Below are positions 44,170 to 56,249 of a stretch of 64,000 nt of DNA, piece after piece. Under the pieces are notes generated by a model, which saw nothing but the letters and a program-made list of their open reading frames with translations, was not told the DNA's origin and ran no database searches. Positions within the stretch are counted from its first letter, which is position 1; each line of letters begins with the position of its first letter. The translations under genes and the position numbers were made by a program. The DNA is from Perognathus longimembris pacificus (lineage: Eukaryota > Chordata > Mammalia > Rodentia > Heteromyidae). The stretch lies in NCBI RefSeq assembly GCF_023159225.1, contig NC_063173.1:7384352-7448351 (forward strand), written 5' to 3'.

Positions 44170-45614
44170 TTGATATCTACATTGTCTTTTTTGACAAGTG
44201 GACTATTTGGACCATCTTAATATAACACTGCACCCTGCAAAGTGGTGAAGCTGCTTTCTGACATAGATATTGCTGAAACCGTTGTTTGGGAAATAGTTCT
44301 GTTTTTTTTTTTTTTTTTAAGAGGCCCTGGCTCCTTTTATAAAGAAATGGAATTTGATAATTACACACAGGGTTCCAGGGGTGCTGACCTGCTAGGAGTT
44401 CATTGTTTATAGACACTTTAGGTGGAGAAAATTAGCCACAATTTCCTGTTTAAAAAATGAGCTACGTCCTCACCATGGCTCAGTATGAACTTCCCATTGA
44501 AATTTTACTTCACTTTGTCAGCTTGACAAGAACTTGTGCTTTAAGGCCAGCCCCACCAGTTGCCTGCAGAACAAATGATATCACCTATAAGCCTGATATG
44601 ACCTCCCAACTGAAAGGTGATTTCATAAACCAGTGTCAACGTGAGTGCTCCGAAAGAGCTTTTGTGCTTGGCCTGACCACACAGAAAACACGGAAGCGCA
44701 CAACCACTGATAGCTATGGATCTCACCATTGGGCTTCATTATATGTAAAAGTAGAAACTGAATGCCGATACAAAAGCTCTTAGTTCCAACTAGAGACATT
44801 TCCAAAGTCACTGAATACATCTAGACAGAGGGAATGGGAGTTGGATCACAAGTTTCTAGGCTAGAGTTTCTAGGCTCCTCTTGCCATCTTCTACCCCCCA
44901 CCCCTTGGGTCATGCAGACCCTGGCTTCTGAAATAAACTATCCATTCCACAGTGCAGGTCTTCATCTGGGATCTCAAGGAAGCCCCAGAAAAGTAGGCCT
45001 TGCTGAGTCTCACCTGGACCCCTCCCTCGGTCTGGCTCCCTCCTCAACATTTCCACTGTGGCAGCCACAAGGCAGAGACAATGCTAGAAAGAATGGCTGC
45101 AGCCCAAGAGTTAAGCAGATCATACATCTCTCTTCCTGTTCACCAAGGTAGGCCAAGCCGTCCTCTTTTTCAAACCTTCCTTTAATTAGGGCCCAGGGGG
45201 GCGGAAATGTCTGTCTCTGAAGTAAGTTTTGCCATTGCTTTGGATTCTGAAGAGTAATGGCTTTGGTGCAGAAGTTTTCTTTTTTTAAATCTAGATATCT
45301 TAGCTAGGAACCCAAACTGATCTAATGGGAGTGTCTGAACACTGGGCTACTAAAGAGATTCAAGAAACCAATACAGGAGAAACTGATTTCTTGCACCTAG
45401 TCGTGAATGAGAGCCATAGGTGTCTGTGTCCCCAGATCCCTGGGTGGAGGAGACCTGAGCCCTTTCAAGTCAGGCTCTGAGCAGGGCCGTTTCCTCCAGG
45501 GGCTCCTCCACTCCCAGGGCTGGGCCAGTGGTCCCTGCTGCTTCCCCTCTCTCACACTCTGGGCTATGATTCCCATGGGTAGAATTTCTTCTGGTGTCCT
45601 AGCCAAATCTCATT
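44170..45614. other. Intron, nothing recognised
   Basis: Plus-strand frames at 44457-44783 (108 codons) and 44834-45151 (105 codons) show no recognisable domain. The 45400-45590 part is GC-richer than its surroundings. Confidence 0.45.
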
Positions 45615-45715
45615 CCCGGTTCAGTTCCTCTGTGCTTTGCACTTACTATTTTCTTCAGCTTGGAGACTTTTCCTTACCTAACTGATGAGTCCTCCTCAAA
45701 TCCCATTGCTAATCT
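45615..45715 (+). mobile_element. L2-like 3' fragment
   Basis: CAGTTCCTCTGTGCTTTGCAC and CTGATGAGTCCTCCTCAAATCCC recall the L2 3' order. Weak. Confidence 0.4.
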
Positions 45716-45739
45716 AAAAGAGCTAAACATAGAACCCTA

Positions 45740-45907
45740 TCATCCAGAGATGCCTCTCTTCTGCACTTACCTAAAAGACTACGAGTCAGGATACAGCAAA
45801 GAAACTGCACAACCATGTTCACTGCTGCACTCTTTACCATAGCCAAATTAAGGAAACAGCCCAGATGCCTTTCAGTGGATGAATAAATCAAGAAAATAGG
45901 ATTATAC

Positions 45908-45941
<34 letters not shown>

Positions 45942-46475
45942 CACACACACACAAAGAATTTTACTCATCCATCAAGAAGAACAATAGTAGGTCATTTTTT
46001 TTAAATGAATAGACTTGGAAAATTTTCCGGTAAATGAAGTAAGTTAGACTCTGAGAGGAAAAGGGCACATTTTTTTGTCTCTCATATGTGGAAGTTAGAT
46101 CTAATTTCTTTCTACATGTGTGTATGCATATGAATTAAAGTATGGTATATTCAGGAAAGAATTCCAGTGCTATAACTTCTTTCAACAGATAACTATAGTC
46201 TAATAAAATAGAAACTAGGAAACTGGAACTTGTGATATGTGGCAAGGTGGATGAGGTCAAGGGGTGTGGGTAGACAAGGAAAGAAAGAAAGGAGAATATA
46301 GTCATTATATTCAATGTAGATATGGTGATAATGGAACTAGAACAACTGGGAGGATGGGTGGAGTTGGGAGAGATGGGGAAGAATGACAAGATACATCATA
46401 TATATTGTGTTCACTTTTTAGTACAGTGAGTGTTAAATTGAAATCTCTTTGTATAACTACTTAATGATAATAAAA
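45740..46475 (+). mobile_element. Old L1 3' region
   Basis: CATGTTCACTGCTGCACTC, ATAGCCAAATTAAGGAAACAGCCCAG, TGGATGAATAAATC and CTCTCATATGTGGAAGTTAG follow the ORF2 terminus to 3' UTR order. The end, AAATCTCTTTGTATAACTACTTAATGATAATAAA, matches the copy ending at 31615. An (AC)n array interrupts it at 45908-45953. Confidence 0.8.
45908..45953. repeat. (AC)n microsatellite inside L1
   Basis: About 22 AC units with one AAAC interruption. Confidence 0.95.
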
Positions 46476-48589
46476 ATACAAGTTTTCTAAATCTGTTTTT
46501 TGTTCTATTTCTACTATGAGGAAGAAAGACATAGTCCCTCTGTCTGATCCCACTACTCAATACATACCCCTGTCATCCTACTTATAGTAACAATGCACCT
46601 ACATAGAGATGTCTTTTACAGTATGCTGAGCTGCTGAGGGAAGGAAACATACCTAATATCTTTATTTCTGGACTCAGGTCCTATCTTATCTCCTGGATGA
46701 TGTTCATGAATATGTGAAAGCTCTGAATTATGACAGATCCATCACAGAACATACAGTAGACTATTCTCTAGTAGTCATCCAGAAATCTGTACCAACCGAA
46801 AGATACTATATAACTCCATAAGATGCCATTGACAGCCTTGTGATTCTCAGACCACCCAGATGAGGTAGCCAGCAAGGGGAGACTGAAAACGAATGAGTCA
46901 CATAAAATGGGAATCTTTTCTCATCCCATTCCTCAGTATGTCCTTTCAAAGCTCCAAGAGCAAGGAACTTCCATGCAACCTGTGTGCCCATCCACCACAT
47001 TATTTGGAAGACCAAGGTAGTAAAAAAAAAACTTACAGAACAAATGTATGCATGAAGTAGGTGGATGTCATTTGGGAAAATGTTTCTGCCATTTGCAAGT
47101 CATTTCTATCAACGAGGGTAATAATACACGTGCATAAGGCCCTGTGCTTTTCTTCTTGTTTTCTCACATCCTTGATAGCATAGAATCTATACTACGTCTC
47201 TTGGCATGCATTACATAATAAAGCATGGATTATAAACTATGCAAAAAGTTTTCTTCTACTGCTTATGTGCATTTATCACAACTATACATTTGGAGGCCTG
47301 TCATATGGGTAGTAATGCAATGTAGTTGTAACGTGCCTATTTGATTTTCTATTTCCCCTACTACAGTGGAAGGAGAAGTTGTCTTGCGAGACATTTTCCT
47401 CTAACAGAATTCTTGGTCTCCAATCATCCAGCAGAATCTGAGAAGCCTGCACATCCCAAGAAAATGCGCTACGTTAATAGATCAATGCATCCGAGACCAC
47501 CGAGCTGTGCGGCTTGCATGTCCTCAGATGGTGCCATTTCAACCCTCACCTCGGAGGGATTGTACAACAGCTCAGTGTGGCTCTGTCCTCGCCAAGACCA
47601 CAACGGAAAACAGTGTTGGTCTAACCGTTCCCAAAATCCAGAATGAACTCGGCCCTGTGGCGTGTTGGCAGAATCCCGCAGATGAAGATGCAGGAGGCAA
47701 CACTGGAAAAAGCCGGAAGGGGATCATCCAGGCTCAGCATTCCATAAGCGGATGCTCTGTGATCCTGGGAGACAAAGGGCAAGAAAGTACAGCTACCACG
47801 GGATGACAGGGCCAGGGGCTCCCCCAGGGCGGGGAAGCTGCTCTCAAGCCCAGGCAGGGGGTCTCCAAAGTCTGTCACACAGCAGCAAGGCAGGAATTAG
47901 CAAACCTTTTAGGACAAAGCTTTCTCAGATCCCAAGGAGAGGCATTGGTGAGACTCTTCTTGGTACTTGTGATGATCTCTTCCCAATTTTCACCCATGAA
48001 ATTTCACTGCAGAGAGCTAAATCCTCAGGGTCCCAGAAAACATTCAGCTGACAGATTTTGTTTTTGTTTTCCTTTGCCTAGCTCTTCTCTGTGCTCTTCC
48101 TACCATCTTGCTTTGTAGTACTGGGTCCTAACAGTGTTGACTTTTCTATTTTAAAACAGTAACAATTGCAAATAATATTATAGAATCAGTATCTGGATGA
48201 ATACTGGAAAATGTTTTGGCCTATGCTTTAGGAAATACTCCTTAACACATCTTGTCAGAATCATGAAGTACCTTTACACATTAAATAAGGCATAAAATGG
48301 AGAGCTAATCAATACCACACCACTTTGTCTGATGAGGAAGATATATGACTGCTACCAAAGAAACAGGCTTTACACTGTGCAAGGAAACTGGGACCTCACA
48401 GAGTTGCAAGCACAAAATTGAGCAAGAGCTGAAGAACCCACATGTAGGAATAGAAAGTTAGCTATATAACTTTTTAAATAGAAACACAGCTGACACCCTA
48501 AGCATCTACCTACTGTTTATACAAATTCATATTGTGTTGATTGTACTTGTAAAATACAGTAGATGTGTAAATAATCTTAAAAACAGTAT
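46476..48589. other. Intron, unrecognised; 101-codon frame behind acceptor-like site
   Basis: At 47347-47366 a pyrimidine-rich tract ending CCCCTACTACAG resembles a plus-strand 3' splice site, followed by open sequence to 47646. I recognise no protein family in it, and the only supported gene is on the other strand. Confidence 0.35.
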
Positions 48590-48669
48590 TTTCACATCTG
48601 AAATCCAAGCTCCTTAACAGGCAGAGATGGAGACTGATGGTTCTTCAAGGCCTGCCCAGGCCAAAAATC
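48590..48669 (+). mobile_element. SINE fragment preceding an (AC)n array
   Basis: GAAATCCAAGCTCCTTAACAG, GAGATGGAGACTGATGG and AAGGCCTGCCCAGGCCAAAAATCA resemble a diverged B1-type head. Poorly preserved. Confidence 0.45.

Positions 48670-48727
<58 letters not shown>
48670..48727. repeat. (AC)n microsatellite
   Basis: About 29 uninterrupted AC units. Confidence 0.97.
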
Positions 48728-48728
<1 letters not shown>

Positions 48729-49039
48729 CAGGACCTCACCTTAAACAAGCAAGGCACGGAGGTTCCTTACTAGAATTCTCGGCCATGTTGGAAATATAGA
48801 TAGGAAGATCACAATCTAAGACAAATCCAAGCATGGAACACAACAACCCCATGTGAAAAAATAAAGGAATGTGTATGAAAAAACAGAATAACAAAACCTG
48901 TTATGAGTGTTTAAAACTGTGAGAAAGAAGATAAAAAGTAACCAATAGAGAGGATTAGTCAAAGTACATTATTTGTGTATGTAGAAACATCATGATTAAA
49001 AACCCACTTGTATAAAATATATGATAATAAAAGAAAGAG

Positions 49040-49125
49040 AGAGAAGGACTGAGTTACAGAAATGCTGGCTAGTGAGTGAGCATAAGACCCTGATTCCAAC
49101 CCAGAAACCCCAGCCCTTCCAAACA
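49040..49125 (+). mobile_element. Degenerate ID-like SINE
   Basis: GCTGGCTAGTGAGTGAGCATAAGACCC and TTCCAACCCAGAAACCCC resemble degenerate A- and B-box regions. Weak. Confidence 0.35.
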
Positions 49126-50659
49126 TACACTAAAGCTAAGATGACCAAGCAAGGCTGAAGAAGCAGCAATTAGCAGTGTTCCAAAAACTCGGTCCTCTGA
49201 CTACCAATCCATCGTATCTCCAACACCTTTCACAAGGTCCAAGAGTCTGGTATGTATACAAACCTATTTTTGAAGCCTGTGTTCTGTTGTAATTCATGGA
49301 TTCAATGTCTTTGCATTAATAGAATTACTTAGCCAGGGAAATACACAAAATGTTTATTTACATTTACTATGAAAAAATTCTGACTTTAACAACATGTTCA
49401 GGGAGATTGGAAACCTTGGAAATAACAGAGAGGTCTCCCTGAACGGTCACGACTCCCTGAATGGTCACGACGGCCCAGGACTATTTTTCTACCACAAGGG
49501 GGTGCAGTTCTCCTAACAGCCTCTTTAGGGCTTAGTGTAGCTCAAATGAGCAAGCGGTGTTGGGGGGGAAGCTGGATTTTCTGGGCAACTCTAGAACAAT
49601 TGGTCTTACCTACCCTGAGCCCAAAGCCCAAGGGATAAGGGTGAATCTTAATTCAACCTCTAAGTCCTCCAACACTAAATTGTTTCCATGCTGCTCGGTA
49701 ACTTCACCCTGTGTGTGAGCCCTGTCAACACGGGCCACGTTATCTTCTCCAGTCCAGGGAGGTGATTAGAAAATTACCTCCATTAAGCAAGTCACTTTTG
49801 TTGTTGGAAATACTGTGAGATAATTGACCACGATGGGCGCTGTGTCCCCCAGCTAAAAGTGAATCCTAGGAGCCAAGATCAATTAGCTTTCATTAATGCC
49901 TGCAGTGAAAAAAACTATTGCGATCATCATAAAACATAACTATAAAATACTTAAAGTCTTAAGTCCATTGCAGTGAATACTGATTCCGTGTGGTTTAATT
50001 AAAGTAAAACCATCACATTAAAAAGTTGTGATGATCAGAAGGGATTTTAATTGTGGACACATTGGACTTTGGAAACACGTCAAAGAATTCCCTACAGGTT
50101 ATCCTAGCAAAATAGAATATAAGTAGTACCACAGTGAAACCACTTGATGTATTGAACACACACACACACACACACTCACAAATAGATGACACGAAAGTAA
50201 AGTGGGCACAATTGGCACGTGGGGTAGGCACCAGCAGTTGCTGGGAGAGCTGACTGAAGAGGGTGAAAAAAGATGAATATTCATATGGCCCATATTTACA
50301 TGTATGAAAATAGAACAATGAAATCTGTTAAAATGTTTAAAAAAAACAACGGGGAATGGAATAAGGGAGAGTGAGGAAGGGGTGAGATTCAACTGGTTAC
50401 ACGGTATGCATATGCAGAAACGCCACAAGAAAAGCCTTTCTTATACAACTATTAGATGCTAATTAAAAATAATTTACCACACTGTCACGTCTATGTCTGC
50501 AGTTTTTCTGCTTCTGAATACATAAAAACACATTTTTAAAAAACCTGGCCAGTTGGACAACTACTCACAAGCTTATGTTAGCCCCCTAGGTGAGCCACTC
50601 CCCTTTTTCATAACGTAGGTGTCATTTTTCTTATGTTAGGTAGATTTTTAAATGTTTAT
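49126..50659. other. Unique intron with candidate regulatory block
   Basis: It holds an 18-bp tandem duplication (49435-49470), a CTCF-like word (49491-49507), an inverted repeat (49758-49781), homeodomain-type words to about 50040 and a short (AC)n at 50155-50176. No gene was seen. Confidence 0.45.
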
Positions 50660-50735
50660 ATTGTTATTATAAAGGTGATGTACAGAAGGGTTAGAGTTAC
50701 ATGAGTCAGGTAAACAGTCCATTTCTTGCGGGGCA
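50660..50735 (-). mobile_element. L1 3'-end fragment
   Basis: TTATTATAAAGGTGATGTACAGAAGGGTTAGAGTT, in landmark words, is the complement of the L1 terminus. A SINE follows it directly. Confidence 0.65.
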
Positions 50736-50932
50736 TCGGTGGCTCACGGCTGTAATCCTAACTACTCAGGATGCTGAGATCTGAGCATTGCAGTTCAAAG
50801 CCAGCCCAGACAGGAAAGGCTGTGAGACTTTTAGCTCTAATTAACCACTGGCAAACTGGAAGCGGCGCGGTGGCTCAAGTGGTAGAGTGCTAGACAGCTC
50901 CCACGACCAGAACTCAAGCCCTATGACCGGCC

Positions 50933-50933
<1 letters not shown>
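50736..50933 (+). mobile_element. B1-type plus Geo-like SINE dimer
   Basis: GGTGGCTCACGGCTGTAATCC, CTCAGGATGCTGAGATCTG, AAAGCCAGCCCAGACAGG and right half AGCGGCGCGGTGGCTCAAG...CAAGCCCTATGACCGG. Confidence 0.92.

Positions 50934-50980
<47 letters not shown>
50934..50980. repeat. (AC)n microsatellite at SINE tail
   Basis: About 23 AC units form the 3' end of the SINE just upstream. Confidence 0.97.
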
Positions 50981-50982
<2 letters not shown>

Positions 50983-51091
50983 GAGTACATTCCTTTTTGA
51001 ACAATGTAAGTTTATATAAGCACAGATTCATTTTAGTAGAAAAAAGTATGGCTCACAGACCTGAGTTAGAATCCTAGGTTTACTGTGTACT

Positions 51092-51470
51092 AATGTGTGT
51101 GTGTGTGCATGTGTGCACACTAGTATTGGGACTTGGACTCAGCACCTCTTATTCCCACTTGACTTTTTTGCTTAAGGCTAGCATTCTACCATTTACACCA
51201 CATCCCCTTCTGGGGTTTTGCTGGTTAATTGGAGATAAGAGTCTCGCTGACTTTCATGCCTGGGCTGGCTTTTAACAGCAATCCTAAAATCTCAACCTCA
51301 GGGAGGGAAAACACTGTTCACAAAGAACTGTACTCACCACCTTACTTGTGTAACGACAATCCCTCCCATCACCTTTACAACCTAATAAAATTTAAAATAT
51401 CTCAGCCTCCTAAATAGCTAGGATTACAGGTTGGCGCCATCAGTACTCAGCTTCCAACAGAATTTAGATG
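51092..51470 (-). mobile_element. B1-type plus Geo-like SINE dimer split by an L1 end
   Basis: Antisense right half (TTGGGACTTGGACTCAGCACC, TTAATTGGAGATAAGAGTC, GGGCTGGCTTTTAACAGC) is interrupted at 51300. The head resumes at about 51398 with ATCTCAGCCTCCTAAATAGCTAGG. Confidence 0.85.
51300..51392 (+). mobile_element. Short L1 3' end inserted into a SINE
   Basis: ACAAAGAACTGTACTCACC, TTGTGTAACGACAATCCCTCCC and CACCTTTACAACCTAATAAAA are a degenerate L1 terminus. AAAATCTCAACCTC on the left and ATCTCAGCCTC on the right are the imperfect duplication. Confidence 0.8.
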
Positions 51471-53804
51471 GAACTCTAAAGCTAGTTTCATGGAAAGAGA
51501 GATGTGGATCCCTTTAATGAAGGAAATGGAAAAGACAGAAAACACTCAGAGGCAGAGACACATGAGCGGGAGTGAGAAGCCTTTCCCATTCCCTAGATTA
51601 GGGCAAGAAATAGCAACGGAGTCTGAGGAGAGCGGGAGCCATGGAATCAGTGTGGGCTGACGGGAGCTAGAGGCACAGTAGAACCTGCTACCCCCAGCTC
51701 TATGGTGGGAAATGAATACTCTGTTCCTTTTCTTCTCTTACTTCCTAATTTCTTACAAGGGACACACATTGGCTAAACCTACCTGGAAAGTAACAGTGCA
51801 GTAAAGGAGCCCCAATGGGGTGATCAATAAAGGTCAGCCCCTGGGCACTGAGATGGCAGACATGAGCAGAGAATGCTTCCTGAACTAGAAAGATGGAAGC
51901 AGAGACATGCTTCCTTTCTTATTACCTCCTTCTTTGTAAATGGAGACAGGAATGAACCCGTGCCCAACAAAACCATAAAAAGGTGATAAAATACACACAA
52001 ACTACACAACACAGTGTTCATTGTATAGTCATAAACAGTGAATAGTAGCAAAAGCTTACCTTATTGTTGCCACTCGGTAATCACTGGGAGCTGAGTCTAC
52101 ATTCTCTATTAAAACCCAACAACCAGCCAGTAAATTCACCCTTCAGGAAGCTATTTTATTTCTTCTATAAAGGGAGCTGTTTTGTTTCCTTCTTTAGAAA
52201 AGAGAGAAGTAAATTACATGGTATCCTTGACCATTTTGAAACAGACACTCAAATTTTATATCAATTATTATTGTTGTTTTCATGACCATTTTTATTACTA
52301 CTATTTATTGTTTTCATTATTGTTGGTACTATCAATAATAATAAAGCACTGTACTCATGGGAAACACTATGGTAGTGATGCATATTATTATTTTCTAAAG
52401 TGACTCAGGCTTTGTAGTCCATGCCTGTAGTTAGGATGAGACTGGCAGTCTTTGCATTTAGTCGGTGTCTACTGCCAAGTTTCTGTTTACAGTGACACTG
52501 CCAGCCAGATTTTGTAGTCTGGAATGATCTCTTTCATAGTAGTGGGAATTATGTCCCCGATCTAAGGACAAAATGCCAAATGCTAAATGCCATGGTGCTA
52601 AGCAAATAACACATATTTCCACTTCCAGGAAAATGAAGTCAAGGTGGGTGCCTTCTTCAATTCCTAGGACTAAGAACCCTGAGTATTATATATAAACTAA
52701 ATGAAAACAGACCCTTAAGAAGAGAGAAGTAGAAAGACCAACAAATGACCTGAAAAAAGAATACCATGACATATTTTCTAAGGTTTCCTTTTGCTTCCTG
52801 TATTCCAGAGTTGGAATTGTACAAGTCAGAGACTCAGAATAGAATCATCATTAGCTGCTCACAAAATCCTGTTCTCTTTAAGCTAAGCTTCAGGAAAGAC
52901 TACCTACTAGAAAGATACAAAGATTTAATATTATAGCTGCTCAACTTCAGTCAAATACTGAACAAAAATCTGTGACCCTAACCTGACCCATACCAACATA
53001 GGCCAAATGGAAGCTTAGACTTTCACCCCCGGCCATCTGTAATGAGCTTCCCCTAGCTGCGTGCTGGGATGGCATCAGAGAAGGTCAAGGGTCTTGGACT
53101 TTGATCTGCATGCGACAGTAATAAAGCCAGCCAGGAAGCAGTAGTTTCAGGGGGACCACCCAGAGCCATAACGCGGCTCTCCCTGGCAGGCATAGATGCC
53201 CTTCCTCCTCAGGCTGGGGTGTGCTCCAAGGAGCCCTTCTGCTGCGTAAGAACTTGCAACTCTGCCCCCAAATAATAAGATCATCCTCGCTCATCTCAGT
53301 CCATCCTGGGGTCAGCAGCGGGCACGGGTCATGGCCGGAGGCCTCAGTTCCCTGTCACACTCGGTGGTCACAGGTGTCTTGCCTTCACAGGTGTCAAGAG
53401 AGATTGAATAAGAAATCTGGACGTTCGTCTCACAAATAAGCACACAGCATCATTCCTCTCTCTCTCCCATCCCAAATTGTTACAAACTCAATAGGATACT
53501 TCTCATATTACCAAGAAATAAGAAGATCTAAAGCTGAAAGAAAAGGGACAATCAATAGATGCTCATACCAACAGGATGCTGGTCAGCATCAATATGCTTA
53601 AACAAAGAGCAACTGTGACCATATGTGAAGGAAATGAAAACCTAGGAGAGAAATAGAGAGGTAGGAAGGAAAAGATAACCAAGGAACCCACAAACAAACA
53701 CATGAAACCGAGAAGCTCAAGCCAGATAAATGAAATGTAATTTATACCAAGAAATCACAAGCAGTCTTAGGTAAAGTGTGAGATCCTTGTTGCGAAATTG
53801 CTAA
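51471..53804. other. Intron, nothing recognised
   Basis: AT-rich, unique-looking sequence including 52240-52345 rich in TTATTG. Short frames (52064-52403) have no recognisable content. Confidence 0.45.
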
Positions 53805-53915
53805 AGTAAGAAGAGTTGAGACTGTGGCTTAAGGAGCAGAATGCTTGTCTAACAAATGAAAAGCCCGACGTTCAAACTGCAGTACAGCCAAAAACTTCAC
53901 CCAAAAAAGGAAAAC
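53805..53915 (+). mobile_element. Degenerate ID-like SINE
   Basis: GACTGTGGCTTAAGGAGCAG, AATGCTTGTC and GACGTTCAAACTGCAGTAC are followed by an A-rich tail. Confidence 0.6.
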
Positions 53916-53924
53916 TAACATATT

Positions 53925-54980
53925 AAACTAATTCTTCAGGTCCAGATGATTTCACCAGAAAATTATGCAAAATGCTCAAAAAGAATTAAAACCAATTTCT
54001 ATATAATCTTCTACAGAAAACAAATGAGAAAAGAACATCTCTTACTCATGTCTAATATTACTAAATTATATCGGAAAGGGAAAATACAATAAAAGAAAAA
54101 TACAGAGCAATATTGATTATGAAAATAGGCAGGTACACAAAGAAACTTTTTATAATATTAGCAAATAAAATTGATCTGCATATGAAATAATATGTACCTT
54201 GAGCAATTAAGGCTTATTCCAGGGATATAAAGCTGAGCCAAAAATTTTAAATCAATCTATGTAGAAAAATTATATAATAAATATAAAAGAATCACAAGAT
54301 GGCATTAATTCAGAAAAGAAAACAAACTAGTTTCAACATCTATTATACATAAATACTCTCAAAAATTAGGGATAGAATTCATCATCCTCATAAAGAGCAT
54401 CTACTAAAATTTTATAGCTAGTACTATAAGGTAGTAAAGTGAATTATTTTCCTCTTGACTAAGAATAGACAAAGGTGTCGAATTCTAGCAACTTTTTTTT
54501 TCAATAAATCAAGGAAACAATCATAAATGACTCAGAAAAAGTAAATTATATTTATCAAATGGCATGTGTACAAAAATAAAAATTAAGCAATGACAAGAAA
54601 AATCCAAGGAATTTCCAAAGAAACAAGAAAAAAATGCTTAGAACCAATAAAAAAGTCAACAAGAATACCATGTACAAAATAAACCTATGCAATTGATTAT
54701 ATTTCTGTATACTAACATAAAAATATAATACCATACACAATGATAAAAAGCAATGACTTAGGTATAACTCCAAGTAAATATTGTAAGCCCCAAACTATAA
54801 AACATTAAAGAAAGAAATCAAAGAAGTTCTACAGAGGTAGACTACTGTGATCATGGACTGAAAGACTTTACTGAGTGAAACATGTATCTTGATAAAGCAG
54901 AAATACAAGTTGGACATAATTTCTACTAAACTCTCAGAAATGTTTTCAGTGGCTAAATGAGGATTTTCTAACATTTATAT
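53925..54980 (+). mobile_element. Old L1 ORF2 relic, reverse transcriptase region
   Basis: The nucleotide order matches L1 ORF2: CCAGATGATTTCACCAGAAAATTATG, AAAGAATTAAAACCAATTTC, TTATTCCAGGGATATAAAGC, AATCAATCTATGTAG, TCCTCATAAAGAGCATCTAC, ACCTATGCAATTGATTATATTTC and AAAACATTAAAGAAAGAAATC. Stops are frequent and no long sense frame survives. It is a dead fragment. Confidence 0.8.
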
Positions 54981-54984
54981 GAAA

Positions 54985-55322
54985 CTGTCCACTGTGGCTC
55001 ATGTTTGTAATCTTAGCTACTGAAGACGCTGAGGTTGGGAGGACTGTAGTTTGAGGCCAGCCAAAGGAAAAAAGATTGAAAGACTTCATTTCAGCCAGTA
55101 GAAACTTGGATATGGTGACACACGATTGTGCTCCAACTTATGTGGGAAAGTGAAGCAGGAGGAACGGCTGTCTAGGCTGACCTAGGCAAACAGTGAGACC
55201 TTATTTGAAAAAGAATGAAAGCAAAAAGGGCTAAGGTTTAACTCAAGTGAGAGATCTCCTGTGGAGCAATCACAAGTTCCTAAAAGTTCAGACACAGTAG
55301 CTTACAGAGAGAGAGAGAGAGG
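54985..55322 (+). mobile_element. Composite B1-type/ID-like SINE with (GA)n tail
   Basis: CACTGTGGCTCATGTTTGTAATC, then a second B1-like unit (GGATATGGTGACACACGATTG...AACAGTGAGACCTTATTTG), then GCTAAGGTTTAACTCAAGTG and a (GA)n end. It split the L1 relic. Confidence 0.75.
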
Positions 55323-55329
55323 AGCTAGA

Positions 55330-55735
55330 ATAGTTCAGACAATTTTTAGAAATAAGACTGTGGAACTAATCATCCTACCTGATTCATAGACTTTTATATA
55401 GCTGCAATAATTACAGCTGGGTAGACTTCCAGGCAGGTAGCCACATCCATCAATGAAACAGAAAGGATATGTCTGGTTTTTGAAAGGCGCACAAGTAATT
55501 CAAAGAGAACACCATACTTTTCAACAAATGATGCTGGAGCAACTGAACATCAGTAGGCCCAATGAATAAAGTAAACCTTGATCTGAATCTCATTGTACCA
55601 ACATTACCTCAAAATACATCACAGATTTGTAATGGAAAAGAGAAATAATCTAGGGTTCATAAAAAATAGTTGTAAAACTCATACCACAAAGGATTACTAC
55701 CTAGAATAATTTAAGGACCTCTCAAAACTCGGCAA
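55330..55735 (+). mobile_element. Old L1 ORF2 relic, continuation
   Basis: CTGGAGCAACTGAACATCAG, AACCTTGATCTGAATCTCA, CAAAATACATCACAGATTTGTAATG and AATAATTTAAGGACCTCTCAAAACTC continue the ORF2 order after the SINE. Confidence 0.75.
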
Positions 55736-56249
55736 TACAATAGATTCAATTAGAAGTCTAGCGTGTGTGAATCACTGGATTTGATACCTAGAATTCCAAG
55801 CACAAAATTTCAATTGGGAAACAGGAAAGACATGGAGACACAGGCAACTCACTAGAGAGGACAAACACACTGTAAAATGAGTGAGGGAAAGATGCTCATC
55901 TCTTGTGTTTGATTTCAAGACATGTAACTACAGTGCTGCTCTCTGGGCAGAACTACACCACGGGGTACTCAAATTTGAATAATATAGAAATTTCTTCTTT
56001 TAAAGAGCTCAAAATTTAATAAAAGACAAGGATTTTAAACGGTCAATTTTAAAATGATATACACATTTGAATTAAGATATGAAGAGAGTAGCTATGAGTA
56101 GGAACCTAACTCAACCTAGCACCAAAGTATTTTAAAACGTCCCAGAATTGAGCCTCTTCACTGGGTTTCCACACTTACCCGTAATTCCCATACATCAGTC
56201 ATTATGACAGTGTAAGATATAGGTAAAATAATTTCAGCTATCAAAGACG
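55736..56249. other. Intron, nothing certain
   Basis: A weak ID-like trace lies near 55762-55808 (GTGTGTGAATCACTGGATTTGATACC). Otherwise unassigned. Confidence 0.4.

Noticed and set aside
48670..48727. Regularly spaced repeats suggesting a CRISPR array
   Set aside because: This and the other arrays are simple dinucleotide to pentanucleotide microsatellites without spacers, in mammalian DNA.
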